Source of the DNA: an uncultured Pseudomonadota bacterium
GTDB taxonomy: Bacteria; Myxococcota_A; UBA796; GCA-2862545
Length of the DNA stretch: 64,000 bases
NCBI GenBank assembly: GCA_913061235.1
Contig: CAJXTB010000028.1
Location: 1 to 64,000, forward strand
Reading direction: 5' to 3'
This document shows positions 52,918 through 61,021 of this stretch, in pieces. Below the pieces are notes generated by a model. That model worked only from the letters and a program-made list of their open reading frames with translations, did not search any database and was not told where the DNA came from. Position 1 is the stretch's first letter. Each line of letters opens with the position of its first letter. Made by a program: the position numbers and the translations under genes.

Positions 52918-53612
52918 CAGACGCCTCCATTCGGGCGTTCGTCCGCCTCAATCCTACCATCGCGAAGCTTCACAATGCGCTTGGCTCGTGCCATTACCCG
53001 CGGGTCATGCGTGGAGAAGAGGAAGGTCGCTCCCAGACTTTCGTTGAGGTCGTGCATGAGGTCGAGAACGTTGTCCCCGCTCTTGGTGTCGAGGTTCGCT
53101 GTGGGTTCATCTGCAATCACCAGCGCCGGCTTCTTCACCAGGGCTCGCGCGACCGCTACCCGTTGCTGCTGGCCGCCGGACAGCTGGTTCGGACGACGGT
53201 GCAGGAACTCGCCAAGACCCACGTCCTGAAGGACTTTGGTGGCCTGCTCTTTGTGGTTGCCGCCTAGGCCTGCGAGCTGCAGGGCGAGGGTCACGTTCTC
53301 GAGTGCCGTCAGCACTGGCACCAAGTTGAACGACTGGAAAATGAAGCCGATCTGCTGGGCCCGTAGAGAGGCAAGCTTGCGCTGGGACAGATGAGAGACA
53401 TCGTGGCCTTGTAGGAAGACCTGTCCGGATGAGGCTTCGTCGAGCAACCCAATCAAGTTGAGTAGTGTGCTCTTGCCCGAGCCTGAAGGGCCGGAGAACA
53501 CGGTGAACTCACCCGGTTCAATACTCACCGAGACGCTGTCCAGCGCTCGTACTTCCGTGGGTCCACTTCCGTAGATCTTGCTGGCATTCTCGAGCTGGCA
53601 GATGGCACTCAT
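52917..53612 (-). CDS. ABC transporter ATP-binding protein, LolD/MacB type
   Basis: The ATG at 53612 follows TAGGAG and gives 231 residues; a longer start would overlap the outer-membrane gene. Walker A GPSGSGKST, Q-loop FQSFNLVPVLTALEN, signature LSGGQQQRVAVARAL and Walker B LVIADEPTANLD are all present, with the LolD/MacB-specific GLLDEASSGQVFLQG. It powers the two permeases encoded downstream. Confidence 0.96.
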   Translation of the reverse strand: MSAICQLENASKIYGSGPTEVRALDSVSVSIEPGEFTVFSGPSGSGKSTLLNLIGLLDEASSGQVFLQGHDVSHLSQRKLASLRAQQIGFIFQSFNLVPVLTALENVTLALQLAGLGGNHKEQATKVLQDVGLGEFLHRRPNQLSGGQQQRVAVARALVKKPALVIADEPTANLDTKSGDNVLDLMHDLNESLGATFLFSTHDPRVMARAKRIVKLRDGRIEADERPNGGV

Positions 53613-53634
53613 GTGTGCTCCTAGAGACGTTGAA

Positions 53635-54891
53635 TCAGAAGTTGTAGCGGGACCAGACAAAGACAGATGCGTCAGGCACCAGGCCGGTCAGGTCAATGGG
53701 AATGCTCGCGTCACCGACGGGCACGTTTAGGGTGAGGTCGTCGTCTGACGGGTGGAACTCACCGCCGTCTCCCCAGGAGGAGACCGGGATTTGTGCGGTC
53801 AACGAGACATCAAAGCCCTTGGGCAGTTGGATGGATGCTGAGGGCACAAAGATGGCGCTGCCGTCACCGAAGTTCTGCAGCCAAACGACGTTCGCGCCGA
53901 GGTCTCGGGTGACACCCGTGGCCACGGCGAGCAGGCCGTAGTCTTGACCGGAGAGGAACGGCGCAAACGGGTCGGGCTCCGTATCCGTGGCGTCGAACGG
54001 AGTGGGGATGTCGCACTCTGGCGGCTGAATGGCGGTCAGTGCGGAGGCTCCAGAGGGCTCGGCACCGTTGCGGATGTACTGGCCGGACACAATGAGCGAC
54101 TGTAGGACGGGAAAGGAGTAGTCCGCGCCGATAGCAACGGTCTCGTAGACGTCCAGCGTCTCTTCGGTCAAGCCACGGAAGGCCACGCCGCCTTCGAGCC
54201 AGAAGCCGATTCCGAGCGTGCCCTTGATGTCCATTCCGACAAGGACTTCGTCAGACTCTTGGCGGTAGGCACTGACCACTGAGAAGTCGGTATTGGCGGC
54301 ATTCACGGTTCCGCGAACGGCCGCTCGCACCTTGGTGAAGGTGTCGTTTGTACCAATCACCGCTTGGACCTGATTGAGCTGTCCGAAGGGGATGGTCACC
54401 CGGGCTGAGTTGACGCCAGCGCGAGGCTTGAAGGGCTCGGTGAACAACACCTGCGGGAAGGGGTCGGTGGGGTTGATGAACAGCGCCGAGCCCCACTGGA
54501 GGGCTTGGCGACCCACGCGCAGGTCGAACTTGGGGGTGTACCAGTCAACGTACAGGCGGTCGACGGCCAGGTAGTCGGATGCGCGGTCAATGCGGAACAC
54601 GTTGTTGGCGTTGTCTGGCCATTCGCAGTTCGCCGCTTCGAGCAGGGGGCCAAAGTCGCTCTCACGCAAGGCACTCTCGAAGACATCCGTGTTGTCACGG
54701 CCCTGAATGAAGCCCATCTCAACGGTCGTGGACAGGAAGACGCGCTCGCTCAATGGGGCTTCGAAGGTGGGACGAAAGCGTTCGACGAGCTGGAAGGGTG
54801 GGCCGTCTGCGCCAATCGCAGCCGTTGCTCTGAGCTCTGCGAAGCCCTGCACTTCCTGGGCGCCTGCCATGGCCAAGAGCAAGGCAATCAT
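53635..54891 (-). CDS. Outer-membrane beta-barrel protein (DUF1302/alginate-export-like)
   Basis: The 418-residue protein has a short signal peptide (cleavage after Ala-Gly-Ala) and an amphipathic strand pattern to its C-terminal Tyr-Asn-Phe, the terminal aromatic of BAM-assembled barrels. The block LRVGRQALQWGSALFINPTDPF is characteristic of the DUF1302/alginate-export-like group often found next to LolA-like proteins. It presumably is the outer-membrane end of the export route built by the downstream ABC transporter and LolA-like carrier. It overlaps the TetR gene by 4 bp (ATGA). Confidence 0.85.
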   Translation of the reverse strand: MIALLLAMAGAQEVQGFAELRATAAIGADGPPFQLVERFRPTFEAPLSERVFLSTTVEMGFIQGRDNTDVFESALRESDFGPLLEAANCEWPDNANNVFRIDRASDYLAVDRLYVDWYTPKFDLRVGRQALQWGSALFINPTDPFPQVLFTEPFKPRAGVNSARVTIPFGQLNQVQAVIGTNDTFTKVRAAVRGTVNAANTDFSVVSAYRQESDEVLVGMDIKGTLGIGFWLEGGVAFRGLTEETLDVYETVAIGADYSFPVLQSLIVSGQYIRNGAEPSGASALTAIQPPECDIPTPFDATDTEPDPFAPFLSGQDYGLLAVATGVTRDLGANVVWLQNFGDGSAIFVPSASIQLPKGFDVSLTAQIPVSSWGDGGEFHPSDDDLTLNVPVGDASIPIDLTGLVPDASVFVWSRYNF

Positions 54892-55547
54892 TGGGTCTCC
54901 CGTTGGGCCAGGCCAGACACGATGATGTCGGCCAGGGTCTCGGAGAAATCCCCGACGGTCTGGTCTTGCAGCAGGTCCGGTTCTTCCAGCTGTGCGGTCA
55001 TCATGATGATGGCGTTGAGCACCACAACGCGTCGGTGCAGCTCAGAGTCCGAGAGCGATGGGTTCGCGCTGCGGATGAGGTAGCTCAAGAAGGCGTCGCG
55101 ACGCTCGTTGTGGTCCTCCCCCAACGTCTCGTCGCCCTCTTCGAGCACCGCCTTCATTTCACGGTCACCGCGGGTGAGTCGGGCGACCAGTGGCGAGTCT
55201 TTCACTGCGTTGCCGACCAACGTCAGGTAGGCGCGAAGCTGTTCGTGCGGCGGCTTGGCCATCAGGTCCTGGAACGCGCCCATCTGGGACACCTTCTCGT
55301 AGCTAATCGCCGCAACCATCAGGGCGTTCTTGCTCTTGAAGTACAGGTAGACCGTTCCCTTGGCCACGCCAGCATCTGTCGCAATCTCCGAGACCGATGC
55401 CTTGCGGTAGCCGAAGCGAATGAAGTGCTCGGTGGCGGCCTTCAAGATGCGCAGCCGGGTGCGCTTGCGGGCAGCGTCTTCCCCGGGCTGAGAGCCCATG
55501 GCTTCGTCGAACAAGCGCTGGATGTTCTCTGGTGACCAATCGTTCAT
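54888..55547 (-). CDS. TetR-family transcriptional regulator
   Basis: The 219-residue protein has the TetR helix-turn-helix at about 30-76: ILKAATEHFIRFGYRKASVSEIA then AGVAKGTVYLYFKSK. The C-terminal helical domain is unique, as usual. It heads the export operon and is coupled to the outer-membrane gene, so it probably represses the whole unit and is released by the exported compound. A strong inverted repeat lies 2 bp upstream of its start codon. Confidence 0.94.
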   Translation of the reverse strand: MNDWSPENIQRLFDEAMGSQPGEDAARKRTRLRILKAATEHFIRFGYRKASVSEIATDAGVAKGTVYLYFKSKNALMVAAISYEKVSQMGAFQDLMAKPPHEQLRAYLTLVGNAVKDSPLVARLTRGDREMKAVLEEGDETLGEDHNERRDAFLSYLIRSANPSLSDSELHRRVVVLNAIIMMTAQLEEPDLLQDQTVGDFSETLADIIVSGLAQRETQ

Positions 55548-55549
55548 GC

Positions 55550-55573
55550 TGACTCAAATAGTCATTTGGGTCA
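55550..55573 (-). promoter_or_regulatory. Inverted-repeat operator of the TetR-export operon
   Basis: TGACTCAAAT and ATTTGGGTCA are 10-bp arms (one mismatch) around AGTC; within it TGACT-N5-AGTCA is also a perfect short palindrome. Its position directly before the tetR start fits a TetR-type autorepression site and leaves little leader. Confidence 0.65.
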
Positions 55574-55780
55574 TCGATGGCTAGGGGGTGCCACACATTT
55601 TTGCACCGTAGTCGCCTCGCAAGGCTCGGAATACTGGAGCTGGGTAGCCTGTATGATCTGCACCAGCGCGGGTCTTTGCGCCCTGAAGTCCTGCTCACTG
55701 GGGCCCTCAACGTTCTTTGCCGAGACCATGGGGTAGCGGTGACGGGAGGCGGTGCTACGTGCGCAACGCTGGAGGTGCTC

Positions 55781-56434
55781 TTGGCCATTGTTTCCCCGTC
55801 GATCCTGTCCGCCGACTTTGCTCGCCTTGGTGAAGAGGTCCAAAACCTTGTAGACCTTGGTGCCGACTGGATTCACTGCGACGTCATGGACGGCCGCTTT
55901 GTTCCGAACATCACCTTCGGTGCCCCCGTCATTGCGCACATTCGACGCGCCGTGCCCGCGGCCTTTCTCGACGTTCACCTGATGATTGAAGAGCCTGACC
56001 GCTACCTTCAGCAGTTTCGCGACGCAGGCGCAGACCAGCTGACCGTCCACGCCGAAGCTACCCGGCACCTTCACCGCTCCATTCAAGCGACGGCTGCAAC
56101 GGGTGCCAAGACCGGCGTCTCTCTCAATCCCCACACGCCAGAGACAGAGCTGGAGTACGTGCTGGATGACCTGGACTTGGTCCTGCTGATGTCGGTCAAT
56201 CCGGGTTTCGGCGGACAGAGCCTGATTGAGTCGGTCTTTGCGAAGATTGAGCGCCTGCGCAAGATGATTGACGACCGCGGCCTGCCTACGCTCATTGAAG
56301 TGGACGGCGGCGTAAAGATGCACAACGCCCAGCGCTTCATGGACGCCGGCGCGCATGCCCTTGTCAGTGGTTCGGGTATCTTTGGCGCAGACGACCGAGG
56401 GGCGGCGATTGCTGCCTTTAAGGCTATCGTTTAG
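55781..56434 (+). CDS. rpe: Ribulose-phosphate 3-epimerase
   Basis: The start is a TTG at 55781, placed 5 bp after a perfect GGAGG; the open frame reaches further upstream but without family similarity. The 217-residue protein begins AIVSPSILSADFARLGEEV and shows HCDVMDGRFVPNITFG, DVHLMI, MSVNPGFGGQ and EVDGGV, the full epimerase signature with catalytic Asp and His metal ligands. It interconverts ribulose 5-phosphate and xylulose 5-phosphate in the pentose phosphate pathway. The 3' end overlaps the convergent ychJ-like gene by 4 bp. Confidence 0.96.
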   Translation: MAIVSPSILSADFARLGEEVQNLVDLGADWIHCDVMDGRFVPNITFGAPVIAHIRRAVPAAFLDVHLMIEEPDRYLQQFRDAGADQLTVHAEATRHLHRSIQATAATGAKTGVSLNPHTPETELEYVLDDLDLVLLMSVNPGFGGQSLIESVFAKIERLRKMIDDRGLPTLIEVDGGVKMHNAQRFMDAGAHALVSGSGIFGADDRGAAIAAFKAIV

Positions 56435-56844
56435 GTGCCTTGAACGTCCGTATTCGGCACGGCGCTGTGGTACAGCCAGCGTCCGTCCTTGCGGTGGAAG
56501 ACGCTGTCTTCCGTGAAGGATGCGTCTGTCTCGCCTTGCTCAAGGTGGGCGTGAAAGCGGACAGTCGCTGTGTCACCGACAGGTTCTGGGGCGGCTAGAA
56601 TGTCCAGGCCGGTGAAGCGCGTGCCTTGGCAGAATCGGGTCAAGCTGTCGGTCCACTCGCCGTCGTCTTCGTAGTAGTGGGGTCCGCTAGGGTCTGTGGT
56701 CTGCTGAATGTAGCCAGTCAGCCCCTTGGCGTAGGCCGCGTAGCGAGAGCGCATGAGCAGCTCTGGCGTGGGGGCGGGTGAGCCGGTGTGAAAGCGTCCG
56801 CAACACCGTTTCTCGAGCTTTCGACTGTGACAGCGGCAGCGCAT
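56431..56844 (-). CDS. YchJ-family (UPF0225) protein
   Basis: The 137-residue protein matches the YchJ NTF2-like core: PTPELLMRSRYAAYAKGLTGYIQQTTDP near residue 27, FTGLDIL and a C-terminal GRWLYHSA. The N-terminus has a Cys/His cluster (CRCHS, CC) like the SEC-C zinc motif found in YchJ. Function is not established. GGAG precedes the ATG; it follows the NAGPA-type gene by 2 bp, so they are co-transcribed. Confidence 0.9.
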   Translation of the reverse strand: MRCRCHSRKLEKRCCGRFHTGSPAPTPELLMRSRYAAYAKGLTGYIQQTTDPSGPHYYEDDGEWTDSLTRFCQGTRFTGLDILAAPEPVGDTATVRFHAHLEQGETDASFTEDSVFHRKDGRWLYHSAVPNTDVQGT

Positions 56845-56846
56845 GA

Positions 56847-57656
56847 CTACTCCGGAAGGGTGGGGGTAAGGACGACGGCGTTGATGATGTCCCGCTCGCC
56901 TTGCACAGTGTAGTCGCCAGCCTGGGTGTGTACTGAGAACTGGCTAGACACGGCGCCATCGAGGTTGAGTGCTGCTTTGGCTGCAAGCTGTGTGCGCACG
57001 TACTCGGCTGCTTCGTGAAGTGTGGGGCCAATGGAGCCGGTGACCACGAGGCGCGCGCCATCGGGTGTTCGGATGACGCTGCGCTCGTCTGCGAACACCG
57101 CCATCCACACCGTCTCGCCATCTACCGCCAACAGGGTTCGTGCAGCTCTACGAGCACCGGGAGAGGTATTCACAAGGTTGTTTGCGCCGTCTACAACACG
57201 GTCGATGCTCTGAAGGGCTTCCGTTGGCCCGCTAACGTAGGCGTCCTTGTGCACAATCTGGACCGGAGACGGGCCGGTGATGATGCCTGAGCCACTGCCG
57301 AGTGCGTGGTGTTCTTGGCCGTCATGAACGACAAGGCTCATGGCCGCACCCGCTTGGTCGTAGAATCCACCGTTTACAACCACCCACGCTGGGCCCGTCG
57401 CCTGCTGCTGGAAGCCTGTGAGTGACTGCACCTGTTCCGACGGAAGTACCGTCAACGACGCCGCATCTACGCGGACCTTCCACACCGGACCCGAGCTTCC
57501 GTCGACTCCGTGCCACGTGTCTTCGTTCAACGACAGGCCTGGAGCCTCAAGGGCCGCGATGGCTGCTTGCGGAGCATCCGGCACGGCCGGTTGTTGTGCC
57601 GGAGAGGGGGACGAACAGGCCGTCAGAAGGAGGATGAGTAGGGGCTGAGTGCGCAT
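56847..57656 (-). CDS. Phosphodiester glycosidase (NAGPA) family lipoprotein
   Basis: The ATG at 57656 sits 8 bp from AAGG and gives 269 residues with a lipobox (Leu-Thr-Ala-Cys14). The protein follows the NAGPA fold: WVVVNGGFYDQAGAAMSLVV, GSGSGIITG, ARRAARTLLAVDG and the ALNLDGAVSS block (LDGG-type active loop with Ala for the second Gly). Relatives remove N-acetylglucosamine phosphodiester caps or act in exopolysaccharide modification. It is between a propeller lipoprotein gene (10 bp upstream) and the YchJ gene. Exact substrate unknown. Confidence 0.82.
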   Translation of the reverse strand: MRTQPLLILLLTACSSPSPAQQPAVPDAPQAAIAALEAPGLSLNEDTWHGVDGSSGPVWKVRVDAASLTVLPSEQVQSLTGFQQQATGPAWVVVNGGFYDQAGAAMSLVVHDGQEHHALGSGSGIITGPSPVQIVHKDAYVSGPTEALQSIDRVVDGANNLVNTSPGARRAARTLLAVDGETVWMAVFADERSVIRTPDGARLVVTGSIGPTLHEAAEYVRTQLAAKAALNLDGAVSSQFSVHTQAGDYTVQGERDIINAVVLTPTLPE

Positions 57657-57666
57657 AGTCATTGCC

Positions 57667-58827
57667 TTATGGCTGGATTCCAAGGGTGCCAACGATGTTT
57701 GGAATGCCGTCTCCCAGGGCCGTCACACCGAGGTCGGTGATGCTTCCGTCCTCGGCGAATGCGACATGGCGGATACCGGTGTTCTCAACCGCGTAGACGT
57801 GGCCGCGCAAGGTGCCTCGGCGCACAACATCCATGGCACCGGGCAGCGGTAGGCCGACGATGGGGCCCGCGTTGGTCCAGGTGTCACCGGTGAGAGTCAG
57901 CCTGAGCAACTCGTCGCCAAAGCCCGAGCTGACAATCGCGGCATTGCCAAAGGGCGATGCAACGATGTCGAAGGGGTCTTCGATCGGGCTGAGCACGGTG
58001 GTGGCGGTGATGGTGTTGTCGTTGAGCTGCGCGATAGCGACGCTGTTCGGCACACCGCAGAAGCCGCATCCGTCGCCCACAAGCACCCATTCATCAGCGA
58101 CGATGGCCGCAGACGACACAATGGCATCCGCGCTGAGTAGGCTGGCCCCAGAGACGACTTCGCCGGAGATGTTGTCCAGCAAGTGAATGTCGTTGCCTTC
58201 GGTGGAGTTGGCGACGTCGACCGCAACGACGACGTCGGAAAAGCTGTCCCGTGGCAGGAACGCGAGGGCGCGCTTGCTGGCAGTGGCCAGGACGGGCGAC
58301 GACAGGGTGCCGCTCTCACAATCGACAGCCACCGTGTACAGGCCACCCCCGTTGTTGCGGAAGTTCTCGTCTACTACGGTGAGTTGTTCGTTTCCAAGGT
58401 CAAAGACAACGTCGCTCGCATAGAACTCGTCTGTCCCGTATCCTTCGTGAATGACCGTAACAGCGCCGGTTTCGTCGATGCGGAACACACCCAAGGTGCC
58501 GTCGTTCTGCACTGCAATGCCGAGTCCTCCGCTTGGGCTGAACTGGATTCGGCGTGACGATGCGGACCCCATGCGGAACTCGGTGCCGGTCGCGGTCGGC
58601 GTGCCAGAGGTGTCTACGCGGAAGACCTCGAACCGATTGTCGTTCTCACCTGGACCTGCGAAGGGGTGTGAGACCACCAAGAAGCGCTCACGGTCGGCGT
58701 CTGGCGCTGCTTGAAAACAGCGAGTGCCCACGACCTCGCTGTCTGTGCCCACGTCGGCGGTGTCTTGAGTGTCGGAGCTTGGACAGGCCATCAGGGCCAA
58801 GGTCAGCAGGGGGAGTGCGCGGGACAT
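57667..58827 (-). CDS. Propeller-type lipoprotein of unknown function
   Basis: The 386-residue protein has a lipobox (Leu-Met-Ala-Cys15) and an Asp-Thr linker. The rest resembles a seven-bladed lactonase/YVTN-type propeller with blades such as FEVFRVDTSG, LGVFRIDETG and LYTVAVDCESG. A CGFCG motif sits near residue 250. No active-site residues are apparent. It is the first gene of a three-gene minus-strand unit with the NAGPA-type and YchJ genes. Confidence 0.72.
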   Translation of the reverse strand: MSRALPLLTLALMACPSSDTQDTADVGTDSEVVGTRCFQAAPDADRERFLVVSHPFAGPGENDNRFEVFRVDTSGTPTATGTEFRMGSASSRRIQFSPSGGLGIAVQNDGTLGVFRIDETGAVTVIHEGYGTDEFYASDVVFDLGNEQLTVVDENFRNNGGGLYTVAVDCESGTLSSPVLATASKRALAFLPRDSFSDVVVAVDVANSTEGNDIHLLDNISGEVVSGASLLSADAIVSSAAIVADEWVLVGDGCGFCGVPNSVAIAQLNDNTITATTVLSPIEDPFDIVASPFGNAAIVSSGFGDELLRLTLTGDTWTNAGPIVGLPLPGAMDVVRRGTLRGHVYAVENTGIRHVAFAEDGSITDLGVTALGDGIPNIVGTLGIQP

Positions 58828-58936
58828 GGGGGTCTCTCATGAGTGCGAGGCGAAAGGCGGACCTCGTAGCATGAAACGGATGACCTGGTTCCAGCGGTGG
58901 TCAACCCGTTAAACGGCGCGCCAGATTGGAGTGAAT

Positions 58937-59491
58937 ATGTCGCGCGTAGATGCCCTTATTGCCCGAAGCGGCGGTGCTTGTGAGCTGTGTCAATCAACGG
59001 ATGACCTCGCTGAGCTGCCCGTTGCACCGGATGATGACACCGAGGCCACGGCTGTTTGGGCGTGTGAGACGTGCCGTAGCCAAGTCGAAGAACGCGCGGA
59101 TGTCGACGCCAAGCATTGGTTCTGCCTGCAAGACTCGATCTGGTCGGAACATGCGGCTGTTCAGGTGACAGGCTTCCGCATGCTCAAGCGCCTAGCGGGC
59201 GAGTCGTGGGCCAGCGACCTTCTCGACCAGGTCTACCTGCCGGATGAGGTTCGCGAGTGGGCGGAACAGGGTGATGACCAGCTCGTTGTCTTGGACAGCA
59301 ATGGAACGCGTCTTGTAGATGGCGACAGCGTCACGCTGATCAAGGACCTGGTTGTGAAAGGGGCGAACTTCACCGCCAAGCGCGGCACGATGGTGAAGAA
59401 CATTCGGCTCGGAGACGACCCTGGCCTGGTGGAGGGCCGGGTGAATGGCACCGGGATCTACCTGAAGGTGGAGTTCCTGAAGAAGCAGTGA
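58937..59491 (+). CDS. PhnA/YjdM domain protein
   Basis: The ATG at 58937 is 5 bp after GGAG and gives 184 residues. The N-terminal CELCQ...CETC zinc ribbon and the C-terminal LDSNGTRLVDGDSVTLIKDLVVKG with KRGTMVKNIRLGDDP and VEGRVNG match PhnA/YjdM. Despite the old name, the role in phosphonate metabolism is unclear. The middle section (about 40-110) is longer than in short PhnA proteins, as in the E. coli YjdM-related longer members. A dispersed element follows the stop codon. Confidence 0.9.
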   Translation: MSRVDALIARSGGACELCQSTDDLAELPVAPDDDTEATAVWACETCRSQVEERADVDAKHWFCLQDSIWSEHAAVQVTGFRMLKRLAGESWASDLLDQVYLPDEVREWAEQGDDQLVVLDSNGTRLVDGDSVTLIKDLVVKGANFTAKRGTMVKNIRLGDDPGLVEGRVNGTGIYLKVEFLKKQ

Positions 59492-59527
59492 GTTCGTTGG
59501 GAGTGCTGGGTGCGTGGTAGTTCTAGA

Positions 59528-59710
59528 GTTCAGAAGTCAGAAATCAGAGGTCAGAGCAGGCTCCCTTCGGCGCCGGCGCAGGCAGCAGTGCACAATGGCT
59601 GGCAGCCAACTATTTTAAGGTCGTGTCCGGCCTCCACGTCGCTCGTGGCAGGACGAGAACGCAGGCGCAACGCGTCTGTTCTGACTTCTGACCTCTGACC
59701 TTTGACCTCC
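59528..59710. repeat. Dispersed element with heptamer-repeat inverted arms, copy 2
   Basis: The left arm has GTTCAGAAGTCAGAA followed by ATCAGAGGTCAGAG units, and the right arm TCTGTTCTGACTTCTGACC plus further TCTGACC/TTTGACC units. The internal blocks GCAGGCT, GCCGGCG and GAACGCAGGCGC-AA-GCG are shared with copy 1 at 28370-28594, while the centre differs and is shorter. It also lies between convergent genes. Confidence 0.8.
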
Positions 59711-59759
59711 GAAGCCCGACGGTTTCGGCCCCGCGCAGGCCGTCCCAAAACGGTCTTCG

Positions 59760-60416
59760 CTAGGCCACAGATGTCAGACTGACGCACTGCTTGCTGTGCC
59801 GCCCATCTTCGGCACACAACACCAAGAACAACGCCACATCTTCGCGACTAATGCTCGCGCGGTTTCCGCAGACCAAGTCGGCGCCCGCCGTCCATGCCTC
59901 GGTTCGCTTCCCGTTCGTCAGCCGCGTCGGTCGCACCGCCGTCCAGTCCAGGTCCGTGGTGGCGAGTTTGGCCTCAGCGCGCGCCAGGTCTGCGTAGGCA
60001 ACGCCGATGTTTGAGTTGTTGACCAAGGCCATGAACATGCTTCCAGCGCGGTCCTTGGATGCTCCGACGCCGTGAGCGGAGATGCACACGTATCGGCTGA
60101 CACCCAGGTCTTTGGCTACGGCGGACACCGTCTCCACCGCTCCGACATGCAGGTCCTTCGGAGTCAGAATCTTGGCCCACGGGAAGTCACTGGTGCGCAC
60201 CATGGAGATGGCCACAACGATGGCGTCAACGCCGGTGAGTGCCTGTCGAACGAGGTCGGCGTCCAGCACACTGCCGGGCATGACGTCGACGCCAGCGGGC
60301 CAGGTGTGCTTGGCGGCACTACGGGCGACGGCAACAACGGTGTGACCCCGCTCAATGGCTGCGTGTACGACCCGCTTTCCGGTGCGGCCTGTGGCTCCAA
60401 AGACAGCAATGCGCAT
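59760..60416 (-). CDS. NAD(P)H-binding atypical SDR
   Basis: The ATG at 60416 follows GGAGGGA and gives 218 residues. It opens with IAVFGATGRTGKRVV (Rossmann Gly-x-x-Gly-x-x-Gly), contains DAIVVAIS, RYVCISAHGVGAS and WTAVRPTRLTNG, and ends with an REDVALFLV motif typical of NmrA/BLVRB-like reductases. It is a paralogue of the protein at 32603-33232. It lies 45 bp after the Lrp/AsnC gene on the same strand. Substrate unknown. Confidence 0.87.
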   Translation of the reverse strand: MRIAVFGATGRTGKRVVHAAIERGHTVVAVARSAAKHTWPAGVDVMPGSVLDADLVRQALTGVDAIVVAISMVRTSDFPWAKILTPKDLHVGAVETVSAVAKDLGVSRYVCISAHGVGASKDRAGSMFMALVNNSNIGVAYADLARAEAKLATTDLDWTAVRPTRLTNGKRTEAWTAGADLVCGNRASISREDVALFLVLCAEDGRHSKQCVSLTSVA

Positions 60417-60461
60417 GTTCCCTCCGAGCACGAGGTACCGCTGGCCTGGGCCGAGAGCCCG

Positions 60462-60938
60462 TCACGTTTCGCCAGTCCCGGTATCCGCATACACGGGAAG
60501 CTCGGCGCGGTGATGGTCGAAGACGATTTCGGTTCGAACCCGTGCGATGGTCTTGATGCCGCCGAGCACATGGGTGAGAAAGTCCTGTAGGTGGCGGGTG
60601 TTCCGGACTGCAACCTGGAGGACCACGTCGTCCTCGCCGCCGACGTACCAGGCATTCGCGACTTCTTCCCGCCCAATGAGCGTGGCCCAGGTCTTGCCCA
60701 GCACCTCGACCCCGTGGCTCGACATGCGCAGAAAGACCATGGCCTGTAGGCCAATACCGACGGACTCGGGGTCTACTCGGGCGTGAAATCCTTGAATGAC
60801 GTTGTCGTTGACCAGGCGCGCGACGCGGCCGTGCGTGGTTGACGGGGCTAGATCTACCGAATGCGCGAGTTCCTTGTTGGATTGGCGTGCATCCTTCTGC
60901 AAAGCGCTGACGAGAGCGATGTCGATTCGGTCGAGCAT
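60462..60938 (-). CDS. Lrp/AsnC-family transcriptional regulator
   Basis: The 158-residue protein has the AsnC helix-turn-helix (LDRIDIALVSALQKDARQSNKEL then VDLAPSTTHGRVARLVNDNVI) and the RAM ligand-binding domain (GLQAMVFLRM, GEDDVVLQVAVRNTRHLQDFL, TEIVF). Such regulators bind amino acids. The gene is divergent from a ThrE-type amino acid exporter across 83 bp, the standard layout for Lrp-controlled export genes. Confidence 0.94.
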   Translation of the reverse strand: MLDRIDIALVSALQKDARQSNKELAHSVDLAPSTTHGRVARLVNDNVIQGFHARVDPESVGIGLQAMVFLRMSSHGVEVLGKTWATLIGREEVANAWYVGGEDDVVLQVAVRNTRHLQDFLTHVLGGIKTIARVRTEIVFDHHRAELPVYADTGTGET

Positions 60939-60957
60939 GGAATTCTCCGTTTGATTA

Positions 60958-60970
60958 CGAAGATAATTCG
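60958..60970. promoter_or_regulatory. Possible Lrp/AsnC binding site
   Basis: CGAA-GATAA-TTCG is a short inverted repeat with an AT-rich centre, compatible with Lrp-type sites, located between the Lrp/AsnC gene and the exporter gene, 20 bp before the regulator start. Confidence 0.35.
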
Positions 60971-61021
60971 GTCGACGATGTTTTTCATGCCGTTAGATTC
61001 GCTTCATGATGGTCGGGGTCG

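Noticed and set aside
60528-60542. A tRNA T-loop-like GGTTCGAACC
   Set aside because: It lies inside the Lrp/AsnC coding sequence and no tRNA cloverleaf can be drawn around it.
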